64,000 bases of DNA from an uncultured Clostridia bacterium (GTDB taxonomy: Bacteria; Bacillota; Clostridia; TANB77; CAG-508), in NCBI GenBank assembly GCA_948891265.1, contig CAQUBD010000008.1, positions 1 to 64,000 of the forward strand, given 5' to 3'. Every line of letters begins with the position of its first letter. The first letter of the stretch is position 1. Of the stretch, positions 9,323 to 18,358 are shown piece after piece. Below the pieces are notes generated by a model. That model was given only the letters and a program-made list of their open reading frames with translations. It ran no database searches and was not told where the DNA came from. A program made the position numbers and the translations under genes.

Positions 9323-10264
9323 ATGCTATCAATAAAAGAAATGAGAAACAGACTACCAAAAGAATTCATGGAATTTCTATACGAAAAATACACGCCAGTA
9401 AAAGTAGACCAAATCTTATTAGGAATGACACCAGAAAGATACACAACACTAAGAGTAAACACACTAAAATATGACATACAAAGCTTAATGAAATACTTTA
9501 AAGAAAAAAACATAAAATTCGAAAGAGTACCATGGTATACTGAAGCGCTAATAATAAAAAATGTAAACGAAAAGCAAATACAAAAATTAGACATATATGA
9601 AAAAGGATACATATATTTGCAAAGTTTATCAAGCATGATACCACCACTAGTATTAAATCCAAAAGAAGGAGAAAAAGTACTAGACCTAACAGCAGCACCA
9701 GGAAGCAAAACAACAGAGCTAGCAACACTAATGAAAAATAAAGGATATATACTAGCAAACGAATTAGACAAAATAAGATATGAAAGACTAAAATATAACA
9801 TAGAAGCACAAGGAGCAAAAATAGTAGAAGTTGTAAATGGAAGAGGAGAAAAAATAGGAGACAACTACCCAGAAACATTTGACAAAGTACTACTAGACAC
9901 ACCATGTAGTGGAGAAGGAAGATTTATAACAAACAGCCTAGCAACATATAGAGAATGGTCACCAAAAAAAGTAAAAGAACTATCAAAATTGCAAAAAAAA
10001 CTATTCGAAAGTGCATATAAAGCACTAAAACCAAATGGAACACTAGTATACTCAACATGTACACTAAACGAAGAAGAAAACGAGTTAATACTAGACTGGG
10101 CAATAAAGAACTTAAATGTAAAAATGCAAGACATAGAAATACAAATAAAAAATCAAGAACAAGCATTTACTGAAAATGTAGACAAAACAATAAAAAAAGC
10201 AATAAGAATATTACCATCAAAAGACACAGAAGGATTTTTTGTAGCAAAACTAAAAAAAGTGTGA
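9323..10264 (+). CDS. RsmB/NOP2-type RNA m5C methyltransferase
   Basis: The product has 313 residues. The ATG at 9323 has GGAGG five bases upstream; an earlier TTG overlaps it. The SAM-binding motif is DLTAAPGSKTT, followed by DTPCSGEG (motif IV cysteine) and YSTCTLNEEEN (motif VI catalytic cysteine). These are the hallmarks of SAM-dependent cytosine-5 methyltransferases of rRNA or tRNA. An N-terminal RNA-recognition part of about 70 residues is present, but no extra C-terminal domain, so it is a short version. The exact target cytosine is unknown. The stop codon lies inside the first hairpin of the downstream repeat. Confidence 0.88.
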   Translation: MLSIKEMRNRLPKEFMEFLYEKYTPVKVDQILLGMTPERYTTLRVNTLKYDIQSLMKYFKEKNIKFERVPWYTEALIIKNVNEKQIQKLDIYEKGYIYLQSLSSMIPPLVLNPKEGEKVLDLTAAPGSKTTELATLMKNKGYILANELDKIRYERLKYNIEAQGAKIVEVVNGRGEKIGDNYPETFDKVLLDTPCSGEGRFITNSLATYREWSPKKVKELSKLQKKLFESAYKALKPNGTLVYSTCTLNEEENELILDWAIKNLNVKMQDIEIQIKNQEQAFTENVDKTIKKAIRILPSKDTEGFFVAKLKKV

Positions 10265-10328
10265 CAAAGGGGACGTATTTTTTTGTCACAGGTCAATATG
10301 TGCCAAAGGGGGCGTCCCCTTTTGGCAC
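10261..10328. repeat. Double hairpin repeat R1 (GTGACAAA and GTGCCAAA arms)
   Basis: Two consecutive hairpins: GTGACAAA...TTTGTCAC (10261-10289) and GTGCCAAAGGGG...CCCCTTTTGGCAC (10300-10328). The same module type recurs at 49761 and 50819. The first hairpin contains the stop codon of the methyltransferase gene. Confidence 0.75.
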
Positions 10329-10364
10329 AAATATTAAAAGAACTTAAAAAAATGAGGAGAAAAA

Positions 10365-10775
10365 ATGATATACGAATTTGAAGTACCAGGGAAAGTAATA
10401 GGAAAAGGAAGACCAAGATTAAATACATACACAGGAAGTGTATATACACCAACAAAAACAAAAGACTATGAAACACTTGTAGAACAATATTTTTTATTAA
10501 AATATCCAAGATTTAAAATGCTAGAAGGAAGACTAAAAGTAAGCATAATAGCATATTTCGAAATTCCAAAATCAACAAAAAAATCAGATAAAGATAAAAT
10601 GCTAGAAAATAGCATAAGTCCAACAAAAAAACCAGACATAGACAATATCGTAAAAGTAGTGTTAGATAGTATGAATAAGTTTGCATTTAAAGATGACACT
10701 CAAATTACAAAATTAGAAGTAGAAAAAATTTATGGCTTAGAAGAAAAGATAGAAATAAAAATTGAAGAGTATTAA
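10365..10775 (+). CDS. rusA: RusA-family Holliday junction endonuclease
   Basis: The product has 136 residues. KGRPR near residue 14 and the acidic motif KPDIDNIVKVVLDSMN followed by FKDD contain the conserved metal-binding aspartates of RusA resolvases, which cut Holliday junctions. Such genes are often prophage-borne, but here no phage genes are adjacent. It sits between two copies of the interspersed hairpin repeats. GAGGAG precedes the ATG. Confidence 0.85.
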   Translation: MIYEFEVPGKVIGKGRPRLNTYTGSVYTPTKTKDYETLVEQYFLLKYPRFKMLEGRLKVSIIAYFEIPKSTKKSDKDKMLENSISPTKKPDIDNIVKVVLDSMNKFAFKDDTQITKLEVEKIYGLEEKIEIKIEEY

Positions 10776-10777
10776 TG

Positions 10778-10836
10778 TCCCATTGGGGACGTTTCCTTTT
10801 GGGACATTTTTGTCCCATCTGGGACACATCTTGCTC
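10778..10836 (-). repeat. Hairpin repeat R2, compact reverse-orientation copy
   Basis: It contains GTCCCATTGGGGAC, then GTTTCC, GGGAC, then GTCCCATCTGGGACACATC. It is almost identical to 40972-41030. Read on the reverse strand it matches both ends of the long copies at 26343 and 48814 with their middle missing. Confidence 0.8.
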
Positions 10837-10865
10837 TTAAAATAATAAAAAATATAGTAACAAAA

Positions 10866-10898
10866 ACCATATTTGTAAATATATTATACAAATATGGT
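10866..10898 (+). terminator. Hairpin with 12-bp perfect arms
   Basis: ACCATATTTGTA (10866-10877) and TACAAATATGGT (10887-10898) are followed by CTTTT. It is a plausible terminator between rusA and the amidase gene. Confidence 0.6.
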
Positions 10899-10948
10899 CT
10901 TTTAACATTTATGAAAATAGAAAATCAACAAAAGGAGAGAAAATATAT

Positions 10949-11443
10949 ATGAAGGAAATAGCTTATAATAGGCAAAAAGTAGTAGAATATGCACAAAAAT
11001 GGGCATATGATAGAAATCCACAATATTATAACTTTGACAATGTTGGCGGAGATTGTACAAGTTTTGCATCACAATGTATATATGCAGGAGCAAATGTAAT
11101 GAATTATTCAAAACAAAAAGGATGGTATTATAAAAATGGAAATGATAAAGCCCCTGCATGGAGTGGAGTTGAATTTTTATATAACTTTCTAACCACAAAT
11201 AAATTGGAAGGTCCACATGGAAAAGAAGTAAAACAGAATGAAATAGAAATAGGAGATATTGCACAATTATCATTTGATGGGAGAAGTTTTGGCCACACTC
11301 TACTCATAACAAAAATTGAAAATAAATTAGACTTAAATCAAATATTTATTAGTTCACATACATTTGATTCTTTTAATAAAAGGATTTCAGAATATAACTT
11401 TGAAAAAATAAGATTTATTCATATAGAAAATGTAAGAAAATAA
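10949..11443 (+). CDS. Amidase_6 domain protein (putative peptidoglycan amidase)
   Basis: The product has 164 residues. The family signature GGDCTSFASQCIYAG near residue 32 contains the presumed catalytic cysteine, and SFGHTLLIT near residue 112 contains the histidine. WAYDRNPQYYNF before it is also typical. Proteins of this family are cysteine amidases thought to act on cell-wall peptides. No signal peptide is visible, so it is either cytoplasmic or exported another way; this is atypical for a wall enzyme. Confidence 0.75.
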   Translation: MKEIAYNRQKVVEYAQKWAYDRNPQYYNFDNVGGDCTSFASQCIYAGANVMNYSKQKGWYYKNGNDKAPAWSGVEFLYNFLTTNKLEGPHGKEVKQNEIEIGDIAQLSFDGRSFGHTLLITKIENKLDLNQIFISSHTFDSFNKRISEYNFEKIRFIHIENVRK

Positions 11444-11534
11444 TATCAGTTTTCTACATAATCTCTTGTTAAGATATATTAAATGTGATAAAATTTAAAC
11501 ATAAAAAATATAGAAACATAGGAGAAAAACACAA

Positions 11535-12372
11535 ATGATAGGATTAATAATACTAGCAGCATTAATATCAACAATTGGAACATATATAGACAAACTATTA
11601 GTAAAAAAAGGAATAACCAAAGGAGACTATTTTTACTATATGTGCCTAACAATGGTACCATTCTCAATAATAATGATTATAGTAGAAATAGCAACACGGA
11701 ACATTCAAATTTGAACTAAGCTGGATATCAATAATTTTATTAATAATAGCAATGTATATAAGATATAAAAGACAAAACTCGATAGTTGGATGCCTAACAT
11801 ATTTAAGTCCATATGAACAATCAGCTTATCTATGCTTAGGAATAATTATATCATTCATAATTGATACAATTATAGGAGTAAAGCAATTCAACCTAAATGC
11901 AATAATCTCAATTATACTAACATTATCAGGAGTTTTTATATTAGCTGATACAAAATTAAAAATAAAATCACTTCAAAAAGACTTAATGATAAGAATATTA
12001 TTTACAGTTGCTATGGGATATGTAACATACTACATATTAAATTATTGGTCAAACGCCATGTTCATATTCATTTTAAACTTATTACTAATAATAATTTTTG
12101 CAAAAAGATATACAATAGAATATCATATCAAAAACAAAGAAATAATAAAATGGACATTTATACAACAGACTTTTGGATTTTCTTCAACATACATAGGCAA
12201 TTATATATCATCAATTTCAGTCATGATGAACTCATATATAAGACCAGTAGAAATTGTTATTTCAACAATAATAGCAATATTTATGAAAAGTTCGGAAAAG
12301 AAGCCTAAAGTAATAGACTTATTTGCCATAATGTTAGTTGCAATAGGAGTATGGCTAATAGGAACAATATAA
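11535..12372 (+). CDS. EamA/DMT-type transporter, interrupted by a +1 frameshift
   Basis: From the ATG at 11535 (AGGAG ten bases upstream) the zero frame stops after 58 codons. Omitting the C at 11697 joins it to the downstream frame and gives a 278-residue protein with about ten hydrophobic spans in two halves, the usual size and layout of drug/metabolite transporters. The junction is ACA-CGG-A instead of ACA-GGA. Both parts contain transmembrane segments and no start with a ribosome-binding site is evident for the downstream part. The substrate is unknown. Confidence 0.75.
11697..11700 (+). other. +1 frameshift site CGG-A in the EamA-type gene
   Basis: The zero frame reads GCA ACA CGG AAC and soon meets TGA. 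Skipping C11697 gives GCA ACA GGA ACA TTC and stays open for 224 codons. Confidence 0.75.
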
Positions 12373-12475
12373 TTAAGATAGCTGTTCGAGCAAAGCGAGT
12401 TACAGATATCTTATGCAGAATTTATGAAATAAATTCTGTAAACATTAGACAGGAAACGTCCCCAATGGGACAAAA
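12371..12475 (+). repeat. Hairpin repeat R3, long copy
   Basis: Ordered modules: AAGATAGCTGT...ACAGATATCTT hairpin, CAGAATTTAT-GAA-ATAAATTCTG hairpin, and GTCCCCAATGGGAC hairpin. The element overlaps the 3' end of the EamA-type gene by two bases and ends one base before the ribosome-binding site of the next gene. It matches 26343-26440 and 48814-48942. Confidence 0.85.
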
Positions 12476-12488
12476 AGAGGAGAGTAAC

Positions 12489-13487
12489 ATGCCAATAATA
12501 GAAGTAAAAAATTTAATTAAAAAATATAAAACAATAGAAAAAGAAGCGGGAATGATAGGATACTTTAAAAACCTAATACACCCAAAATACAAAGAATACA
12601 CAGCAGTAAAAGGAATAAACATGCAAATAGAACAAGGAGAACTTGTAGGATACATAGGAGAAAATGGAGCAGGAAAATCAACAACAATAAAAATGTTAAC
12701 AGGATTACTAACTCCAACATCTGGACAAGTTATAGTAGACGGACTTGTACCATATGAAAAAAGAATAGAAAACAACAAAAAAATAGGAGCTGTATTTGGA
12801 CAAAAAACACAATTATGGTGGGACTTACCTGTAATAGAATCATTTAGGCTAATAAAGAAAATGTATAAAATACCAGAAGGAGAATATAGAAAAAATCTAA
12901 AGAAATTCACACAATTATTACAACTAGAAGACCTATTAGAAAAACAAGTAAAAAACTTAAGCTTAGGACAAAAAATGAGATGTGAAATTGCAGCAACATT
13001 CTTACATAATCCGAAAATAGTTTACCTAGACGAACCTACAATTGGACTGGATGTTTTGGTAAAAGACAATATAAGAAAATTTATAAAAGAAATAAACAAA
13101 GAAAAAAATACAACAGTAATACTTACAACACATGACCTAAAAGACATAGAAGATGTATGTGATAGAATAATCTTACTAGATAAAGGTCAAATTATATATG
13201 ATGGAGAAAAACAAAAATTTAAAGATACATTTGGAAATAGTGTGACAGCAGAGATTATATTAGAAAACAAGCAACCAAATATCACACAAAAATTATATGA
13301 TGAAGATTTTGAAATTATAGAAGAAAATGAAAATAATATAAAAATAAAATTTAGTCATGACAAAACTACAATAGTAAAAATTGTAGAAATATTATCAAAA
13401 TATGGAAACATAGAAGATATACATATGAAAGAAGCAGAATTAGAAGATATATTAAAAGAAATATATAGGGGAGTAAAAATATGCTAA
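12489..13487 (+). CDS. ABC-2 exporter ATPase (NatA-like)
   Basis: The product has 332 residues. The frame is open back to 12351, but that extension is repeat sequence; the ATG at 12489 follows GAGGAG and gives the normal N-terminus of the family. Walker A is GENGAGKST near residue 57, the signature LSLGQKMR near 156, Walker B IVYLDEPTIGLD near 176 and the H-loop TTHD. The C-terminal part past residue 240 is the accessory domain common in this group. It overlaps the next permease gene by 7 bp, forming a three-gene exporter operon. The substrate is unknown. Confidence 0.88.
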   Translation: MPIIEVKNLIKKYKTIEKEAGMIGYFKNLIHPKYKEYTAVKGINMQIEQGELVGYIGENGAGKSTTIKMLTGLLTPTSGQVIVDGLVPYEKRIENNKKIGAVFGQKTQLWWDLPVIESFRLIKKMYKIPEGEYRKNLKKFTQLLQLEDLLEKQVKNLSLGQKMRCEIAATFLHNPKIVYLDEPTIGLDVLVKDNIRKFIKEINKEKNTTVILTTHDLKDIEDVCDRIILLDKGQIIYDGEKQKFKDTFGNSVTAEIILENKQPNITQKLYDEDFEIIEENENNIKIKFSHDKTTIVKIVEILSKYGNIEDIHMKEAELEDILKEIYRGVKIC

Positions 13488-14272
13488 AGACAATGTTAGA
13501 GCTAGGAAAAATACATTTTAAAGAATACACTACATACAAATCAAATTTTTATTTATTTACGCTAAATAGAATAGTAGAAGTTATTGTATATATATTTGTA
13601 TGGCAAGCAATATACAATCAAACAGGAAATGCAGGTGGATTTACAATAGAGCAAATGGTAACTTACTATATATTAGTAATATCATTAGCATCAATTGCAA
13701 CTTGGGGAGTTAATGAAGATATGGCACATTCAATAAGAAATGGAAAAATAAATAAAGAACTATTAAGCCCAATTTCATATTTTAAATATTATTTTGGAAT
13801 TTATTTAGGAGAAATAGCATTTGCAATACCAGTATCATTAGCAACATTTATAATATGTGCAATATTTTGGAATGTGGCAATGCCAGTTAGTATAGTCAAC
13901 TTTATACTATTTTTACTAGTAATAATATTAATACTACCAATATCATTTTTTATTCAAATGATAATTGGAACAGTTGGATTTTATACAAATTCAATATGGG
14001 GAATGCAAATACTTAGAAAATCAGTAGTATCAATATTTTCTGGATTAATAGCACCATTAACACTATTTCCGCAATGGTTTCAAACAATAGCCAATATATT
14101 ACCATTTAAAGAATTTATATATACTCCAATAAATATTTATCTAGGAACAATTCAAACAAACGAAATAGGATTTATATTAGCTAAGCTAATAGTATGGATA
14201 ATAATATTATATTTAATATCAAAAACATTTTTTAATCATGCAGTAAAGAAAATAACAATAAATGGAGGATAG
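13481..14272 (+). CDS. ABC-2 type exporter permease 1
   Basis: The product has 263 residues with six predicted transmembrane spans. It begins MLKTMLELGKIHFKEYTTYK and matches the ABC-2 permease group (DUF990-type) that works as a pair of different permeases with one ATPase, as in viologen- or drug-export systems. It overlaps the ATPase gene by 7 bp, and its stop codon lies two bases before the second permease's start, so translation is coupled. Confidence 0.8.
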   Translation: MLKTMLELGKIHFKEYTTYKSNFYLFTLNRIVEVIVYIFVWQAIYNQTGNAGGFTIEQMVTYYILVISLASIATWGVNEDMAHSIRNGKINKELLSPISYFKYYFGIYLGEIAFAIPVSLATFIICAIFWNVAMPVSIVNFILFLLVIILILPISFFIQMIIGTVGFYTNSIWGMQILRKSVVSIFSGLIAPLTLFPQWFQTIANILPFKEFIYTPINIYLGTIQTNEIGFILAKLIVWIIILYLISKTFFNHAVKKITINGG

Positions 14273-14273
14273 A

Positions 14274-15068
14274 ATGAAAAACATAATACATAACATGCAG
14301 TTATATTTTTCTTTTTTTGAAGCATCATTGAAAGAAGTACTTATATATAGATTAGATTGTATAGCAGGAATGATATCTCAAATAGTTACACAGCTAGTAT
14401 CAATAATATTTGTATGGATAACATATCAAAATACAGATAATCTTGCAGGATGGACATTTAAGCAGAGTCTTTTATTATACGGAATAATGTTAACATCAAT
14501 AGGACTAGTAGATTTATGTTTTGACTCACTATATGACATAGGGCCAAAGTATATAAGAGAAGGAACTTTTGATAAAATATTATTAAGACCAGTACATCCA
14601 CTAATTTCTATAATTGGAGAATCAAAAGCATTTACAGCATTTGGATATTTAGGATTAGGACTATTTATAACAATATCAATGTTAGCAAAATTAGCAATAC
14701 CAATAACTTTTGTTTTAATATTAAAAATAATATTTTTTAGTATCATTGGTGCAGCCATAATAGGAGCAATAATCACAATATTTAGTATATCATCATTTTG
14801 GACATATAAGTCTAATGAAATAATATGGACATTTTTTAGAATGTACACTTTTACACAATATCCAATTGAAATATATAATGGATTTATAAAATTTTTAATA
14901 ACTTGTATTTTACCATTTGCATTTGTAGCATATTACCCAACAATGAATTATTTAGGAATAGATAAATATATGACTTGGCTATCTCCAATAATTGCAATAA
15001 TATTATGGATAATTGCAGTTAATGTATGGAATTGGGCATTAAAGAAATACAGAAGCACAGGAAACTAA
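14274..15068 (+). CDS. ABC-2 type exporter permease 2
   Basis: The product has 264 residues with six predicted spans, and is paralogous in layout to the upstream permease (shared features FDKILLRPVHPL and a terminal hydrophobic span). GGAGG lies five bases before ATG 14274; an in-frame ATG at 14262 overlaps that site and the previous gene and is less likely. Together with the upstream ATPase and permease it should form one exporter complex. Confidence 0.8.
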   Translation: MKNIIHNMQLYFSFFEASLKEVLIYRLDCIAGMISQIVTQLVSIIFVWITYQNTDNLAGWTFKQSLLLYGIMLTSIGLVDLCFDSLYDIGPKYIREGTFDKILLRPVHPLISIIGESKAFTAFGYLGLGLFITISMLAKLAIPITFVLILKIIFFSIIGAAIIGAIITIFSISSFWTYKSNEIIWTFFRMYTFTQYPIEIYNGFIKFLITCILPFAFVAYYPTMNYLGIDKYMTWLSPIIAIILWIIAVNVWNWALKKYRSTGN

Positions 15069-15105
15069 TGTATAAATTTGTGCAATTTATGCAGATTGTA
15101 AATAA

Positions 15106-15204
15106 AAGTATACATCAGAAGATGACATAGATATAAAAAACGTAGAATTTAGAAGAAATCTTGAAAGATATATTTCAGAACCTGCAAAATTTTATTATAA
15201 TTAG
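15106..15204 (+). pseudogene. Possible gene remnant
   Basis: An open stretch of about 32 codons with sense-like content (EFRRNLERYISEPAKFYYN at its end) but no start codon or ribosome-binding site. It lies in an otherwise non-coding 190-bp gap and may be the degraded tail of a former gene. Confidence 0.3.
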
Positions 15205-15260
15205 CCAAAAGGTAAAAAGTTTATACAAAATATAAATAAAGTGGAGAAGGAGATCAAAAA

Positions 15261-15746
15261 ATGGAAAATAATGATATAAAGATAGATAATATTACAGAAA
15301 ATTTTAAATTTAGAGTAAATGGAGTTCTAGTTCATGATAATGAAGTTTTAGTTGTAAAAATACAAAAAAATCCTTTCTATTGTTTGCCAGGGGGTCATGT
15401 AAAACTTGGAGAAGATACACAAAATGCTGTTATAAGAGAAATTAAGGAAGAAACAGGATATAATTCACATATAAATAAATTAATAACTATAACAGAAAAC
15501 TTTTTTGAAAGAAAAAATGGAAAGAAAGTGCACGAACTTGGATTTTATTATTTATTAAATCTAGATGAAAAAGAAACTGTAAATGTTAAAGAATATGAAA
15601 CTGTTGAAGAAAATGAAGAAAAAGTAAGCTTGCATTTTAAATGGATACCGATTAATGAATTGAAAAATGTGGACTTTAGACCACAAGAATTGAAAGAAAA
15701 GTTAGAAAAAAACAATGTAGATTTTCAACATCTAATAATTAAATAG
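15261..15746 (+). CDS. Nudix hydrolase
   Basis: The product has 161 residues. The Nudix box starts at PGGHVKLGEDTQNAVIREIK and continues EETGY, with all metal-ligand glutamates present. GTLVHD-type N-terminus (here VNGVLVHDNEVLVVK) is typical of the MutT/NUDIX subgroup acting on nucleotide diphosphates, but the substrate cannot be read from sequence. GGAGAAGGAG precedes the start. It is not obviously in an operon with its neighbours. Confidence 0.82.
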   Translation: MENNDIKIDNITENFKFRVNGVLVHDNEVLVVKIQKNPFYCLPGGHVKLGEDTQNAVIREIKEETGYNSHINKLITITENFFERKNGKKVHELGFYYLLNLDEKETVNVKEYETVEENEEKVSLHFKWIPINELKNVDFRPQELKEKLEKNNVDFQHLIIK

Positions 15747-15840
15747 GTTTTTAATTTTAATGCAAGAGCATTAAGTACAAATATCAATCCTGAAATAACA
15801 AATATGTCATAAATACATATAATATCATAAAGGTGATGTT

Positions 15841-16366
15841 ATGTTAAAATGTTTAAAAGAATTATATATAGATGCAAAAAACATAGTAAAGAAAGACCCT
15901 GCATGTAGAAATGTATTTGAAGCAATAATTCTATATCCAGGATTTCATGCTATATTCTTTCATAGAATAGCACATTTTTTATATAGTAAAAAATTATTTT
16001 TTTTAGCAAGATTAATATCTCAAATAGCAAGGCATTTAACAGGAATAGAGATACACCCAGGAGCAAAAATAGGAAGAAAATTATTTATGGACCATGGTAT
16101 GGGAATAGTAATAGGAGAGACTGCCACAATAGGAGATAATTGTACAATATATCATAATAGTACTTTAGGTGGAACTGGAAAAGATAAATACAAAAGACAT
16201 CCAGATTTAGGTAATAATGTAATGGTTGGATCTGGGGCTAAAGTATTAGGCCCAATAAAAATAGGCAATAATGTAAAAGTAGGGGCTAATAGTGTAGTCC
16301 TAAAAAATATACCAGATAATGTAACTGTAGTTGGAATACCCCGGAAAAATTATTTTTAAAGGTTAA
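15841..16366 (+). CDS. cysE: Serine O-acetyltransferase, C-terminus probably frameshifted
   Basis: Left-handed beta-helix hexapeptide repeats ([60 protein letters not shown]) identify the short CysE type that acetylates serine for cysteine synthesis. In the zero frame the protein ends GIPRKNYF at 16359 (172 residues). Family members end in a glycine-lysine-isoleucine/valine pattern. Skipping the C at 16342 gives [10 protein letters not shown] ending at 16366 (174 residues), much closer to the family. The junction is CCC-CGG-A. The effect on function is small either way, so this is the least certain of the four sites. Confidence 0.85.
16342..16345 (+). other. Probable +1 frameshift site CGG-A in cysE
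   Basis: The zero frame reads ATA CCC CGG AAA AAT. Skipping one C gives ATA CCC GGA AAA ATT, a family-like ending. Confidence 0.55.
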
Positions 16367-16450
16367 ATTGTAAAAAGCTTGTCATTTCTTGACAAAGATG
16401 ATAGAATGTAGAAAATAAATGAGATATTGAAAAAATAGGGGGATTCTAAT

Positions 16451-18094
16451 ATGTATGAAAGAAGTGCTATTGTATTAGAAAAATATTATAATGATATACT
16501 TGGATTTAACAAAAAAGATAATTTAAAAGTAGTTTATAAAGACTACAGAGAATTAATAGAAGAATTAAAGGAATATCAAAAAATTCTTGAAAAAGAAGAC
16601 AAAGCTATTAACGAATTTGACAATTTAGCAAATAATATAAGAAAAATTCAACAAGAACAACAAAAAATTTGTAAATCAAATATTAAACTAGAAGAAAATA
16701 GAGGACAATTATTTAATAGTCTTGATGAAGAACCAAGTGTAATTGAAAAAAAGATAAAAAGAATAGAAGACAGTGTTAATGAAAATAATAAAAGGATAGA
16801 AGAATTAAGAGAGGAATTTGTAAAGACATTAACAGAATTTAGCCAAAAACAAAAAGAAAGAAATGAATATTCAAGAGATAGAAGGGAAGAAGAGAAAAAT
16901 CACCTTCAAATTATTGAGAAAACAGATAAAAATATAAAGCAAATAGATATAAATGCAATAAAATTTATAAAAGATTTTATAAATTCTTCAGATGCAGAAA
17001 AAGAAGAAATTTTAGAATTGATGATTAATAATGGTAAAGATGAGAGGGTACCATTCAATAGGGATGTTATAAAAAAAGCAATAGAAGTAAGAAATCAAAT
17101 AGCAATAAAAGAAGCAGAATGCTATATCGTTATTTATGATAGAATAAGGAAACTATTATTAGAAATTAGTAATGATGAATTAAAGATAGATAAATACAAT
17201 AAAGTATTACGAGATGTAAGTATTAAATTGGCATTTTTAAAGGCACAAAAGATGTATATAGTGAGTTTTTTAGATAATGAAAGAATGACATCTATAAATG
17301 GATTAAAAGCTCATAAACAGTTAATGTTAGATGCGTGTGAAAATTTTGAATTAGATATGACTCAATTTAATAATTTGTATGAGTTAATATTAAAAGAAAT
17401 ATCAGCAAAGTCAACAAAAAAAGCATATAAAGAATTATATAATAAAGAATATTTAAAAAATATAGAAGAAAAAGAGAAAAGCTTTGAAAAAGAAATAAAT
17501 AATATAAAAATAAAAGCAGGAACAATTATAAATTCTAATTACTGGAGAATTGAGGAAATTAAAAATATATATGAAGTATTCCAAAAGGAAATAAGCGAAA
17601 AATTTGAAAAGGATTTATCAGAATTTAAATTAGAAGAGTCTGAAGAAATAGAAGAAGATTTTGAAGAGATTGAAAATGATATGAAAATGCAAAAAGATGA
17701 AATATTTAAAAAAGAGATATCTAATGAGATTATAGAATATATAGAAGATGACGAATATGATGAAGAGGAATATGTAGAAGATGATGATGAAGAAGAGTAT
17801 GAAGACGATGATGATGAATATGATGAAGAAGAGTATGAAGAAGATGATGACGAATATGATGAAGAAGAATATGTAGAAGATGATGAAGAGTATGATGAAG
17901 AAGAGTATGAAGACGATGACGATGAATATGATGATGAAGAGTATGAAGACGATGACGATGAATATGATGATGATGAATATGTAAAAGATGATAACAAGCA
18001 TAATAGAGAAGATGATGAAGAAGACGAGGAAAATTTTGAAAGCAAAAATAATAAGAGAGGAAAAGGGTTATTTAATAAATTTTTTAAAGACTAG
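16451..18094 (+). CDS. Coiled-coil protein with long Asp/Glu/Tyr repeat tail
   Basis: The product has 547 residues. Residues 1-430 are highly charged and helical with long heptad stretches (about 25-165 and 330-410). Residues about 435-520 are low complexity built from short units of the type YDEEEYEDDDDE, followed by a basic end RGKGLFNKFFKD. There is no signal peptide or membrane span. I do not recognise the family. A strongly acidic tail with a basic tip could bind cations, ribosomes or a basic partner, but that is speculation. The tail's DNA is a tandem GAT/GAA array and is liable to length variation. A terminator follows. Confidence 0.7.
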   Translation: MYERSAIVLEKYYNDILGFNKKDNLKVVYKDYRELIEELKEYQKILEKEDKAINEFDNLANNIRKIQQEQQKICKSNIKLEENRGQLFNSLDEEPSVIEKKIKRIEDSVNENNKRIEELREEFVKTLTEFSQKQKERNEYSRDRREEEKNHLQIIEKTDKNIKQIDINAIKFIKDFINSSDAEKEEILELMINNGKDERVPFNRDVIKKAIEVRNQIAIKEAECYIVIYDRIRKLLLEISNDELKIDKYNKVLRDVSIKLAFLKAQKMYIVSFLDNERMTSINGLKAHKQLMLDACENFELDMTQFNNLYELILKEISAKSTKKAYKELYNKEYLKNIEEKEKSFEKEINNIKIKAGTIINSNYWRIEEIKNIYEVFQKEISEKFEKDLSEFKLEESEEIEEDFEEIENDMKMQKDEIFKKEISNEIIEYIEDDEYDEEEYVEDDDEEEYEDDDDEYDEEEYEEDDDEYDEEEYVEDDEEYDEEEYEDDDDEYDDEEYEDDDDEYDDDEYVKDDNKHNREDDEEDEENFESKNNKRGKGLFNKFFKD

Positions 18095-18134
18095 GAAATG
18101 TTGTAAAAGCTAATAATATAATATTAGTTAAAGG

Positions 18135-18169
18135 AAAAAGTCCAGTTATTACAAAACTGGATTTTTTTT
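18135..18169 (+). terminator. Terminator of the coiled-coil gene
   Basis: AAAAAGTCCAGTT and AACTGGATTTTTTTT form a stem with a strong T-run. Confidence 0.85.
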
Positions 18170-18205
18170 ATATTATAGAAAAGTTCTCCGAACTTCCTAT
18201 AATAT

Positions 18206-18275
18206 AAATATTTTGCACACAAATTTGCCAAAGCAAATTTGGCACACGAACAAAGATGCGGACTTTAAAATATTT
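18206..18275. repeat. Small foldback element
   Basis: AAATATTTT (18206-18214) and AAAATATTT (18267-18275) flank an inner AAATTTGC-CAAA-GCAAATTT hairpin. A further short palindrome AAGTTC-TCC-GAACTT begins at 18181. It is non-coding and more GC-rich than its flanks. Confidence 0.45.
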
Positions 18276-18323
18276 AGAACAGAATCTAATATGGAAGAAA
18301 CATACATTGAAAATTGATTAATC

Positions 18324-18337
18324 TTATGTTAACATAA
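18324..18337. promoter_or_regulatory. 14-bp perfect palindrome, candidate operator
   Basis: TTATGTTAACATAA reads identically on both strands and lies 21 bp before the start codon of the GH144-like gene. A shorter palindrome GATTAATC touches it on the left. It could be a sugar-responsive repressor site for the glucan genes. Confidence 0.45.
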
Positions 18338-18358
18338 AATCAAAGGTGGGATATAAAT

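Noticed and set aside
12351..12488. N-terminal extension of the ABC-2 ATPase
   Set aside because: It is encoded by repeat R3. The family N-terminus and a proper ribosome-binding site start at 12489.
17539..18045. Long reverse frames rich in Ser/Tyr or Ile/Phe opposite the coiled-coil gene
   Set aside because: They are the mirror of the GAT/GAA acidic repeat on the forward strand and have no ribosome-binding site.
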